64,000 bases of DNA from Taxillus chinensis. Its lineage: Eukaryota > Streptophyta > Magnoliopsida > Santalales > Loranthaceae. The notes under the pieces were generated by a model, which saw only the letters and a list, made by a program, of their open reading frames with translations, was not told where the DNA came from and ran no database searches. Each line of letters begins with the position of its first letter. The stretch's first letter is position 1. Location: the NCBI GenBank assembly GCA_023512835.1, contig CM042086.1, positions 15,884,309-15,948,308 of the forward strand, read 5' to 3'. The position numbers and the translations under genes are program-made. Below are positions 45,491-55,417 of this stretch, one piece after another.

Positions 45491-45848
45491 TTTTACGTGG
45501 AGCGAAAGAGTAGAAATACATGTATATATAATTATATGACGTAGAGCGTTTGGCGGAGGCGTTCTTGGCTAAGAGAGACCACCCAAAGTTTAGGGGTCGT
45601 TAGAATAGATTTAATTTACTTATTTTGTTCCTATCTAATTTATTTGAGTTTCTTTGTGTTTATCTTGAATAATTCGTTGTGCTTATCTAGTTTAAGTTGG
45701 ATGTAAGCCTTTAAAGGCATGGGGAACGTAAAGGAGGAATGACAGTTTTTATTATTGAAAATAAAGTTTATGCAAAACCAATTTTCTTCAAGGATATTAG
45801 CGTGTACGTATCCTCTTCTATCGTTTCCATCTTGTTGGCGGTTTGATT

Positions 45849-47395
45849 GGCACGGAATCGCCGGTCTCGATGGCAACTAACGGAGGAGGAGAATGGAAAC
45901 CCCATTGGCGGAGAACGTGGGGTAGAGGCCTGTGGACGGTGGTGGAGGAGATGCAGGCAGCGGGTCGCTCGGATCCGTGACTTGCTTGTGGGAGCTAACC
46001 TCGTCACCAACAATAGGCCACCGGTTGACGGGACACGTGCCAAAGGAATTGCCCGAGGACAACCTGCCATCGTGGAACAACGAAATCAATATCACGCACT
46101 CAACCAGGGGAGCTCGGAGGAGGATCTGAAATAGGATACGAAAGGGTGCCGCCGGTCCATCGACAAAGAGAATATGATGACTATCGATTGAAGGCGGAGC
46201 TTCCAAATTTCAATGGGAACTTACGCATTGAGGATTTCCTGGATTGGGTGACAGAAGTATAGAGGTTCTTTGAAATGATGGAGGTGCCCGATGCAAAAAT
46301 GGTGCGATATGTGGCTTTTAGGCTAAAAGGAGGAGGCGTGGGTATGGTGGGATCAATTGGCAGAAACTTCATCATCGACGGGGAAGGCACCCATAAGGAC
46401 GTGGCGAAGGATGAAGCAACTCATGATGGGAAGGTTTTACCACCGGACTATGAGCAATATTTGTTCCAGTTACGTGCACAAGGCTCCAAGTCGGTGTTCG
46501 ACTACACAACGAGTTTTCACGATTGCTAGAGCGGAACAACCTTAACGAGACGGAAGGGCAGCGAGTATCCAGGTATCTAAATGGTTTAAGACCGACACTT
46601 CGAGATAAAGTCGGGTTGCAAGTAATTTGGACCGTGGAAGAGGCTCATAATCTAGCATTGAAGGCCGAGTCGATGGAGCGCAAAGGAGGCACATTTGGAC
46701 TCGGAGGGATAGTTTGGACCCGATTATCACTAGCAGGGATAGGAGTACTTCCGGGGGGGCAGGCCGGCTTACGGCCCTAAAGTTGGGAGCGGCACCAACG
46801 CTAACAAAAATATATCTACGGCTCCAAGTAACAGGAGGGGTGACAACCAAGAATACGAGCTCTAACCCATATACAAAGCCCACACCTGGCGTATGTTATA
46901 GGTGTAGGAAGCCCGGGACTTGTCCTCTTGGCCCGCTTGAACGGCGCGGGCCGGTTTTTTGGTTGCCCGGCCGGCTTAGGGGCGGTGAATTGGGTGGAAG
47001 AAGAGGTGATAGCCCTGATGCTCTTGGACTTGAAGAGGATGAGGGGGGGCTATGTGAGGGGGTGGAAGTCGCAGAAGAGGTTGGAGAGCGGGTTAATTGT
47101 GTTGTCCAACGTGTGATGTACATGCCTAAGCAAGAGGACTCGGGAACAACGGCACAACATATTTCGTTCAGTTGCACAATAAGCCAAAGGGGTCTGCGAC
47201 TTAATTGTCGATAGTGGGAGCCGTGAAAACTTTGTTGCCAAGAAGCTAGTGGAACATTTGAAGCTACCAACGGAGAAGCACCCGCATCCGTACCTACTTC
47301 GGGTGGATTAAAAAAGGGGCCCCAAGTGAAAGTAACGGAGGTTTGCCGAGTACCCATCTTTATTGGGAAAATTTATAAGGCTGAAGTTGTTTGTG
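45849..47395 (+). pseudogene. Broken Ty3/gypsy gag-protease remnant
   Basis: Fragments of a plant Ty3/gypsy polyprotein are spread over three frames. Gag-like parts lie at about 46187-46370 ([20 protein letters not shown], with an in-frame TAG near 46260), 46357-46460 (IRTWRRMKQLMMGRF) and 46530-46690 ([20 protein letters not shown]). A partial zinc knuckle (CYRCRKPG) lies near 46890, and a protease-like stretch with the IVDSGS active-site context at about 47205-47395. Stops and frameshifts throughout show it is dead. No reverse transcriptase or integrase follows; the sequence runs straight into the second direct repeat. Confidence 0.8.
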
Positions 47396-47397
47396 AT

Positions 47398-47875
47398 GTT
47401 TTAGATTTAGCATTTGATGATATTAATGTCAAATTTTTTATTTCCGAGTTCATAAACTTTTATATTTTTATGACACGTATTGTTAGTGTTTTAATTAAAT
47501 TTACTTATAATTTGATCAAAACTAATAAAATATTATAAAATTATGAGTACAGAGGAGGCTTATAGATAACAGAACTTATTAAAAAATAAAAATTATTGAA
47601 ACCAAATTTACCGTGACAAAACTCGTCAAAGTATGCCTCAAATAGGAAGAAAAATTAAAATTTTTATAAAATAAATTAATGACATATTTGACATTAGTTT
47701 TTATTTATTTATTTTATTAGAGTTCTTGGTCTGTTGGTTATAAAATCGTCCCATCAATTTGCCTTTCTTTTTTCCTCTCGGGCCCTCTCTCTTCAGTAGT
47801 CTCTCTTTCTCGAAGCTATCAACCGAATATGTAATATCCTAATATGGATCCAAGTGCTCCACAATTTTTTTGTTC

Positions 47876-47910
<35 letters not shown>

Positions 47911-47967
47911 GTGGTTTTGGGGGGGTTGGGGGGGAGGAGAAAAATTTTTTTTTTTTTTGGAGAAGAG

Positions 47968-48023
<56 letters not shown>

Positions 48024-48800
48024 TTTTTTTTTTTTTTTTTTTTCGGGGATTTGGGGGGGGGGGGGGGACATTTTCTCCTTCCCGGCCATCTGAACGGGGA
48101 TAAGAAAAATGTTGATCGGCGTCCATCCACGTGCTCCCATTCCGCGGCAACAATCGGCCATCAAAGATTCAAAGTGAGTTTGGATTTCTGTTTTAAAGTC
48201 AAGCACTAGTCAGAGCACTGAGGCTGTACAGGGGGGGGGGGGGGGGGGGGGGGGGATGCAAAGATTGGGTTGCTTTGATTTAATTGATATCTCATCCGAG
48301 TAGGACTTGTTAAAGGATTCCCGCCTGCTGGGAAGTGGGATTGTGGGAAGTTCTCTACTTCTCTTCATTTTCTAACCAAAGACAAAGTATGTTTCGAAGC
48401 AGTGGTCCTATGAACTATAGACCAGATGGGTGGTACAGGAATGATAGATATTAGATGAAAGAGATCTGTATAATCCGCGGGATTTCCTAACCAAAGGCTT
48501 GTATTTCAAAAAGATCTATATAATGGAATTTTTTTTTGTCATCTAGTCCTACTATGAAGATGGCATTGACATTCATAATTGCATTTAGTACAGGTGTTTG
48601 GGTCATTACTGTTAATAGAAATAAGCGTAAGAATTTACTAAAGGATAATTATTCAATACAAATTAAACTAAGTCTTAACCATAAGTGAGTGATTTAATAT
48701 TAATTTTATCACCTTTTAGCTTCTCTTTTATGGTATTTTTTTATGAAAAAGAACTAACATTACACCCATAATTCTTGTGTTATCGTGTTAAAGTTTAAGT
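47398..48800 (+). repeat. Direct repeat, copy 2, containing homopolymer blocks
   Basis: Second copy of 44258-45490. It follows copy 1 closely except where about 100-200 bp of ordinary sequence (44705-44830 in copy 1) is replaced by poly-G/poly-T (47879-48067), and where a pure G run (48231-48255) interrupts a segment that is continuous in copy 1. Confidence 0.6.
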
Positions 48801-50058
48801 TAAAGGCATGGGGAAAGAAGGTTTATATATTAAATATAAATGTATATATATATTATATCGTTTCATTAATTTAAAAATACTATTTTAATTATATGTGGTC
48901 TATTAATAGCATGTATTGGTGATCAAGAACTGAAATAAACTGATAAACCAAATCAAACCAAATTGATTGGACAGAACAAAAAATGAATTTCAAAATTAGA
49001 TTAATTTATTTTCATTTTGGAAGAACCGATAGTATTTGATCGGTTTACGGTTTCAGTTGTTTGGTTTTCGAACCGATCGAATATATTATCATTGAATTAA
49101 TATAGTCTGGTAAGTTTATACATCCCTCGCTACTCCTAGTATGTTGTTTAGCAAGGTTTGAACTTGATAATATTTCTCGTGTATTGTGTTTTATTTGTTA
49201 AATTTTTGGATAATGACATTTCAAATTCAAATTTAGGATTTTATTTTCTTAAGTGAATGTCAAATGCTTTTCAAATCATTTTTTCGTGGGTGCCTTAAAA
49301 GCTTATAGATAATAATGTTTGAAATGAATGTATTTTTTAAAAAAAATTATCGTTAAAATTTAAAAATCAATTCAAACCGATCGAATTAAACTTTATGTAC
49401 TGTATCGAATCAATTTTTAGCCTTTATTAGTTGATTTTGGTTTAGATTTTTTTCAAACCGAATATCTCCAGTTTGGTTTAAAAACTATATACAAATGAAC
49501 AGAATGTACCAAGTCACATAATATATTATGAAAAATACAATAATAATTTAACAATAAGAAGCTAGACGCAGCATACCAGCAGTTTTCCTCTTCATCCTAA
49601 CTTGACAGTAATTCTTTTAAGAGAAAATAAATAAAAATTGGTTTTTCCTTTTTGCTGTATCTTTTCGTCGATTATAGCATCCGTCTGATTGATTGATGTT
49701 GTAAACATGAATTTTAGGCTTACTGTGTCTGGCAAAGTAAATTTCATCAGTTTCGCCTTGAAAATTTATTTCTACACTAATTTGAAGAGTATCCTCGTCC
49801 TGCATCCTGCTCTGCTTCCATATTTTCACGGGCTAGAACATTGTGACCTGTAAGAACTGTTAGCATACTTGATCCTTCAACCAACGCATCTGGTTCTTCT
49901 CACCGTGTTTATTTTGGTCATTGTACCATACAAAATGGAATGTGACTAGTGAATTTTAATGATGCTGGATCTTATGTACTAGCTAGTTAAAAGGTTGGTT
50001 GCAAATGTTTTAGTTAAGAATTTATTGTGATTTATTATTTTCACACCCAAGATGTTGT
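48801..50058. other. AT-rich intergenic DNA, no gene seen
   Basis: No supported ORF or repeat family. A 70-codon minus-strand frame at 49617-49829 is not recognisable. Confidence 0.4.
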
Positions 50059-50145
<87 letters not shown>

Positions 50146-50187
50146 GGGGGGGGGGGGGGGAAGGGGGGGGGGGGGGGGGGGGGGGAG
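50059..50187. other. Poly-G block of about 125 bases (probable artefact)
   Basis: Almost uninterrupted G with only a few A. Polyproline frames on the minus strand are meaningless. It directly abuts the YTH-like exon, so the missing or collapsed sequence may have held the preceding exon or intron. Confidence 0.65.
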
Positions 50188-50194
50188 GAGTGCA

Positions 50195-50455
50195 GTAGAG
50201 TTGTAGACTGTCCTTTCATTGAAATTCATTCTCTTCTTATCAATCAATGGGAGTGGACAGTTTTGTGGGTTAGCTGAGATGACTGGACCGGTTGATTTCA
50301 ATAAGGACATGAATTTCTGGCAGGCTGACAAGTGGAGTGGGTTCTTCCCTGGGCAGTGGCATATAGTAAAAGACATTCCTAACTCACAGCTCCGCCATAT
50401 CGCCCTTGAAAACAATCATAACAGGGCTGTAACGTGCAGCACGGACACACAAGAG
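50195..50455 (+). pseudogene. YTH-domain (ECT-type m6A reader) exon fragment
   Basis: One exon-like block encodes the middle of a plant YTH domain: [40 protein letters not shown] and [20 protein letters not shown], ending at TDTQE with a plausible GAG|GTATCT donor at 50455/50456. Two tryptophans of the m6A-binding cage region are present. The N-terminal part of the domain and the following exon are not found in the neighbouring sequence, and a poly-G block abuts the 5' side. It is either an isolated gene fragment (captured or decayed) or the visible piece of a gene disrupted by poor assembly. Confidence 0.75.
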
Positions 50456-51379
50456 GTATCTTCCTCCATTTAAATCATGCTTGTCATCCGTTTGTGATGT
50501 TATTTTACGTTATCAAATTTTTTTCTGTCATCTGAGCTTGGTTCCCTTCATGACTCTTGATTTGTGCGTTTAACATCATGATTTGTGTGGTCACTATTCA
50601 TTTGCAGATTTATGTGGCTTTCATCACAATAATTTAATTACTTTGTTGACCTTTACCTTTTCCCATTTCTGTTTTCATTCCCAGCAATTCAGACTGTATT
50701 ATAAATTTCACAATTTTATGCCAATAATTTTTAATTGCTTAAAAAAATCTCAACTTACTAGAATGAATTAGACTTAGTTTTCTTCTCCAAAGATTGACTT
50801 TATGCATCTCAGTGTCATGCCTGTATCTCATGCTTCTATAGAAGACTCATTGGTTCATATATTTATTTGGCTTCAGGATACTGGTATACTGAACTCTACC
50901 AAGAATTGGTGTTATAATAGTTCCATTGATAAATTTTCAAATTAATTCATGTCCTGCGCAGTAAAAGACTACAAAAGGGAGAGAAGAAACAAATAAGATG
51001 AATTTTCTCTTAAAAGTGTTGAATCACAATTTCATGTAACTACATCAAGAATTCTGGTAGTTTTTATCAAAAGCTCTTTTATATTATTCATTAACTCGAT
51101 CTGCCGTAGCTTCCTTATTATGTTATCCGCTAAAGCAAGTTAGTAATTCATGTTACATCAACTGAAGGCTGTAGAGTTAGAAATTGAAGACCATCCACTA
51201 TTCGATGAACATACATCAAAGAATCAGTGATTATACCTGGAACCTACTCGCCGTTTGAAAAGTAGACTTGTTGCATTGACTCGAAGGGTTCAGCTACTTT
51301 CACGTGTCAATATGTTTCTCAATGATCATGTCTTGGGATGGTAGAATGCTTATTATCAGCTGATGCAATTGATCTCAAT

Positions 51380-51960
51380 GCTAGCAACAAAGCCAGGTGA
51401 GAGTGCCCCGGACAATGCTGAAAATCTGGAAATGTAGAATTTGGTGCCATCTTAAAGGAGGCAGGGACTCAAACACACTGTGGGTGACATAAAGCATGAT
51501 GTCCAGTCCCAACTCCAGCAGACCCGCCAAATACGGGCGAGGGTTCAGAAAATTCAGAAGAGGCTAAAAAAGCTTCACCTCAGCGGCCTCAACAATGCCA
51601 TAAACTCTTCCACTGTTGTGGCAGTTCTCATTGCCTCTGTGGCTTTTGCGGCTATCCTCAGCATTCCTGGTCAATATGTGGAAGAGAAAACAGCTGGCTT
51701 CTCCCTCGGGGAGGCACATATGTCAAAAAAACACTCCCCTGGCGAAGAAACAAATGATGTTTATAATTAAAGCTCATGTGGGTGGCTTGCCTCTTTATCT
51801 CCATGGCCTTCATTTCCATGACCTGCGTGGTTGTAGGCTCTGATGCCAGGGGGATTGCATTGTATGCAACGGTTGTCGGTGGTTTGAGCATGCTCTCCAC
51901 AATTGGGTCCGTGTGTTACTGCGTCATTTTACATCGGCTTTAGGAATCCAAGTTGAGGAA
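51380..51960 (+). pseudogene. Ankyrin-repeat/PGG-domain membrane protein fragment
   Basis: The open part (51480-51770) matches the C-terminal PGG region of plant ankyrin proteins of the ITN1/ACD6-like group: GDIKHDVQSQLQQTRQIRAR, a linker with LKKLHLSGLNNAINSSTVVA, then a hydrophobic span and a PGQY motif. Just upstream, after stops, EFGAILKEAGTQTH is recognisable. Downstream, frame-shifted transmembrane remnants run to about 51960. No ankyrin repeats are found upstream, so this is a decayed fragment rather than a gene. Confidence 0.75.
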
Positions 51961-52049
51961 CATTTGGAGAGCAGAGAGCTAAACTGGTTCTTGATCGTTG
52001 TCAGTAGCAGCATCTGAAGCAGAGAATGCTAATAGCGAGGGTAAGAGAA

Positions 52050-52726
52050 TTTTTGCACTATAAGACCTGAGGAATGAAAGGGCTAGCTTACATGTAGGGG
52101 AATGGGGATAGAAGAAGAGAGACACAATTAATACAATACCTATATATTAAGTAAATTTATAACTAAATTTCACTTGAAAAGAAAAATAACCAATCACGTG
52201 GCGTGGCCTGTTAAATCATTCATTCATTGCTCAACATTAAAGCACTGCTTATCAAAAACCAGTCTTTCCCGCACAACACAGACTTAACAGCAAGATTGAG
52301 TATCACATTAAATGGGAGCATCCGACAGAGAAAATAGAGAAAGCTTTTGATTAGTATCCACTAATTTAACCTGTCTTCGCCCACATCATCATTATCATTG
52401 GGATGGGTGGGGCGGGGGATATATTAGGAAAGGGGGAATATACACACATCTTAATTAGAACTTAGAAGGGGGATCAACTTTTACATGTAATTATTGAGAA
52501 ATGATTTATAAAAATTGGTACTAAAAAATTATAATAATTACATCGTAGAACACACACATCTGATTGTGGTCGGTAGAGACCATGGGGCAGGAGATCCTGT
52601 TTTTCGCCGTAGGATTTTTTTTTTTTTATATGTAAATAATTATAATAGACTCATTAAATTTAGTGTCAGAATGACGTGAGAAAGACATCCTCGAAGCTAT
52701 ATATTAAACGGCCATTTCAAAAATAA

Positions 52727-52771
<45 letters not shown>

Positions 52772-52990
52772 CAGATGAATATATACAATAAATGAAGATA
52801 GATTGATGGAGCGAGGAGCACTTTTAACTTTCTCTGTTTCTCATGTTGCACGCATCCATGGCCCAAAACGGCAAGGCGAGGTCTACTGAGCGCTGCAACG
52901 AACGCCAAAAGGAAAACTACTATCTACACGCCCATTAACCAGCACCGGACATAGCTTCATCACCCAACAAACAACCCCCGTCCGTACATA
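52050..52990. other. Intergenic DNA with ATA microsatellite
   Basis: An (ATA/TAA)n run spans about 52726-52770. No gene is visible. The right part is presumably the promoter of the GRAS gene. Confidence 0.45.
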
Positions 52991-52994
52991 CAAT

Positions 52995-53269
52995 GTAGAG
53001 AGAGAGAGAGAGAGAGAGAGCAGAAAACCAGTGGGGAAAAAAGGGGGTCAGGGAAAAAGGAGATGGGCATCATGAAGTCAGAGGCGAAGTGGGTTTTCTT
53101 CATGGGTTGATTCTTGGAGCCAATGAGTTGATTGGAGTTTGATTTGTGAAATTGGTGTCCCTAGATTCAAAGACTAACACCCTTCGCACAACTTTGTTGT
53201 TTTTGTTGTGTTTTGTGGTGTCTGAATCTGGGGGACTGTAGTGAGAGAAAGAGTGAATCTGGGGTTTAG
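52995..53269 (+). promoter_or_regulatory. GRAS gene 5' leader with GA repeat
   Basis: A GA repeat at about 52997-53020 precedes GC-richer leader sequence running to the ATG at 53270. Short upstream ATGs occur (for example near 53063), which could dampen translation. Confidence 0.4.
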
Positions 53270-55417
53270 ATGAAGAGGAAGCCCTTACCCTCTAAGTTGG
53301 AGGGGAAGGGGGTGTTTGGTATTTCAGGGATTTCTTCATCAGATTTGCTTTTCTCAGCACTCAATTGGAACACAAAAAACACCACCACCACCACCACCAA
53401 ACAAGCCTGCCTCCTGGGCTTCGAGCCTACCTCGGTCCTGGATTCCACAAGAAGCCCAAGCCCTCCTACATCTTCGTCAACTTCTCTCGGCGGAGGAGCA
53501 GGCACTATTGGCATGATCAGCGTCGCGGCGGCGGCCGAGTCCCGTCGGGAAGATTTAGGATCGGAGCTCCAGCCGCTTCCCTACGCCGTAGACCTCGGCG
53601 GCGCATCCGAAAAATGCGGGATGGGGATGGAGAATTGGGTCAACATATTGTCAGATACGGCGGCGGCGGCGGGACAGGACCAGTCAAGTTTCCGGTGGAT
53701 CATGGGCGACGTCGAGGACACACCCAACATGGGTATCACCCGCCTCCTGCAGACCTCCGCAGCTGGTGGTGGCGGCGGAGCTTTGGACTTCGATTACGGC
53801 GCCGGCTTCGGCGCGGTTGATCAAGAGCTTGGGCTCGAAGCCGTCGCTTCAGTGAGTGCTGGGAACATGGCCGGCACCAGCGTCGGCCCTGACCTAAATT
53901 TTCTCTCGATTTCTAGAGTCCCGAACCCTATGTTCTCGCCACTGCTCAGTTACAATCCGGACGAGAAGTCGCCGGTTTTCAATCCCCATTTGCTCTTGAA
54001 TCAGCACCAAAATCAGATTCAGAGTCTCCAAAACCAGGCCTTCTTCTCGTCTCAACAGGAACAGAACCACCACCACCTGCTGCTGTCGCCTCCGCTGAAG
54101 AGGCAGAACTCCGTCGGCGGCACTAATGCGCCCTTTTGCATGCTTCCCAAGCAGCAACCCATGTTGGATTCGGGGCAAGAGTTGTTCCTGCGGCGGCAAA
54201 GAGAGCAGGAGATTCATGAGTTTTCACCTCATCAGCTCCTTCAGCATCGGAAAATGTCTTCCGGCGGCGGCAACGATGAAATGGTGTGTCAGCAGCACCC
54301 TCCCCAGCATACCGTGATCGACCAGCTGTACCAGGCGGCGGAGATGGTCGAGACAGGGAACCTCGAACTCGCGCAAGGGATATTGGCGCGGCTCAATCAC
54401 CAGCTCTCTCCAGTTGGTAAGCCTTTCCTTAGGGCAGCTTTCTATTTCAAGGAAGCTCTGCAGCTTCTACTTGACATAAACAAGAACAGCAACATCGCCA
54501 CTTACCCACCAAACCAATCCCCATTCAAACACATTTATAGGATTGGGGCTTACAAGTCATACTCAGAGATCTCCCCAATTCTTCAATTTGCTAATTTTAC
54601 CTGCATCCAAGCCCTCCTAGAAGCCCTTGATGGCTTTAATAGGATCCACATTGTTGATTTCAATATTGGATATGGTGGCCAGTGGGCTTCCCTTATGCAG
54701 GAGCTCTCCCTGAGAAATTCAGGCACTGGGACCTCATTGTCACTTAAAATCACCGTCTTCGTCTCTGCAGCCCTTCATGATGAGCTCGAGCTTAGCCTAA
54801 TTCACCAAAACCTGACCCATTTTGCCCATGAGATCGACATGTCTTTTGAGCTGGAGATTTTAAGCCTTGAATCATTGAACTCTTCATCATGGAATTTGTC
54901 TCTCCTTGTGTCTGAGAATGAGGCAATTGCAGTGAATCTCCCCGTTGGATCGGCTGCGAATTACTCACTATCTCTTCCTGTAGTTCTTCGATCGGTAAAA
55001 CAGTTATCCCCGAAAATTGTGGTCTCTTTGGATAGAGGCAATGATATGCCAGACCTTACATTTCCCCAGCATATAATATATGCTCTCCACTCCCACTGGA
55101 CCTTGCTTGATTCGCTTGATGCTATGAATGTGAACCTGGATGCCCAGCAAAAGATAGAATGGTTCTTGCTTCAGCCAGAAATTGAGAAGACAGTGCTAGG
55201 CCGGTACCAGTGTTATGAGAAGACCCCTCCATGGAGGACCTTGTTCCAGTCTTCTGGATTCTCCCCAATGACAATCAGCAATTTCAACGAGTCTCAGGCT
55301 GAGTGTTTGTTGAAGAGGACCTCAGTCCTTGGTTTTCATGTTGAGAAGAGGCAATCATCGCTTGTTCTGTTTTGGCAGCAGAAGGAGCTCATCTCCGCAT
55401 CAGCTTGGAGGTGTTGA
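53270..55417 (+). CDS. HAM: GRAS transcription factor, HAIRY MERISTEM (HAM/SCL6-SCL22-SCL27) type
   Basis: The intronless 715-aa nuclear regulator belongs to the group that maintains shoot meristems with WUSCHEL-type partners. The N-terminus (MKRKPLPSKLEGKGVF) resembles the family's MP.PF-GKGV start, which supports the ATG at 53270. A long low-complexity region rich in Ser, Gly, Gln and His covers about 30-345. The GRAS domain starts at about 348: the first leucine-rich stretch (VIDQLYQAAEMVETGNLELA), VHIID-type RIHIVDFNIGYGGQW at about 457-471, the second leucine-rich and PFYRE-like region, and a SAW end (PPWRTLFQSSGFSPM ... LVLFWQQKELISASAWRC). A miR171 target site lies in the coding region at 54379-54399. 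The frame is intact. Confidence 0.95.
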   Translation: MKRKPLPSKLEGKGVFGISGISSSDLLFSALNWNTKNTTTTTTKQACLLGFEPTSVLDSTRSPSPPTSSSTSLGGGAGTIGMISVAAAAESRREDLGSELQPLPYAVDLGGASEKCGMGMENWVNILSDTAAAAGQDQSSFRWIMGDVEDTPNMGITRLLQTSAAGGGGGALDFDYGAGFGAVDQELGLEAVASVSAGNMAGTSVGPDLNFLSISRVPNPMFSPLLSYNPDEKSPVFNPHLLLNQHQNQIQSLQNQAFFSSQQEQNHHHLLLSPPLKRQNSVGGTNAPFCMLPKQQPMLDSGQELFLRRQREQEIHEFSPHQLLQHRKMSSGGGNDEMVCQQHPPQHTVIDQLYQAAEMVETGNLELAQGILARLNHQLSPVGKPFLRAAFYFKEALQLLLDINKNSNIATYPPNQSPFKHIYRIGAYKSYSEISPILQFANFTCIQALLEALDGFNRIHIVDFNIGYGGQWASLMQELSLRNSGTGTSLSLKITVFVSAALHDELELSLIHQNLTHFAHEIDMSFELEILSLESLNSSSWNLSLLVSENEAIAVNLPVGSAANYSLSLPVVLRSVKQLSPKIVVSLDRGNDMPDLTFPQHIIYALHSHWTLLDSLDAMNVNLDAQQKIEWFLLQPEIEKTVLGRYQCYEKTPPWRTLFQSSGFSPMTISNFNESQAECLLKRTSVLGFHVEKRQSSLVLFWQQKELISASAWRC
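54379..54399 (+). promoter_or_regulatory. miR171 target site in the HAM coding region
   Basis: The 21 nt from GATATTGGCG to GGCTCAATCA, encoding the GILARLNHQ segment, are perfectly complementary to the canonical miR171 form that starts TGATTGAGCC. Cleavage of HAM-clade GRAS mRNAs by miR171 is established in land plants; cleavage would be expected opposite miRNA positions 10-11. Confidence 0.93.
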
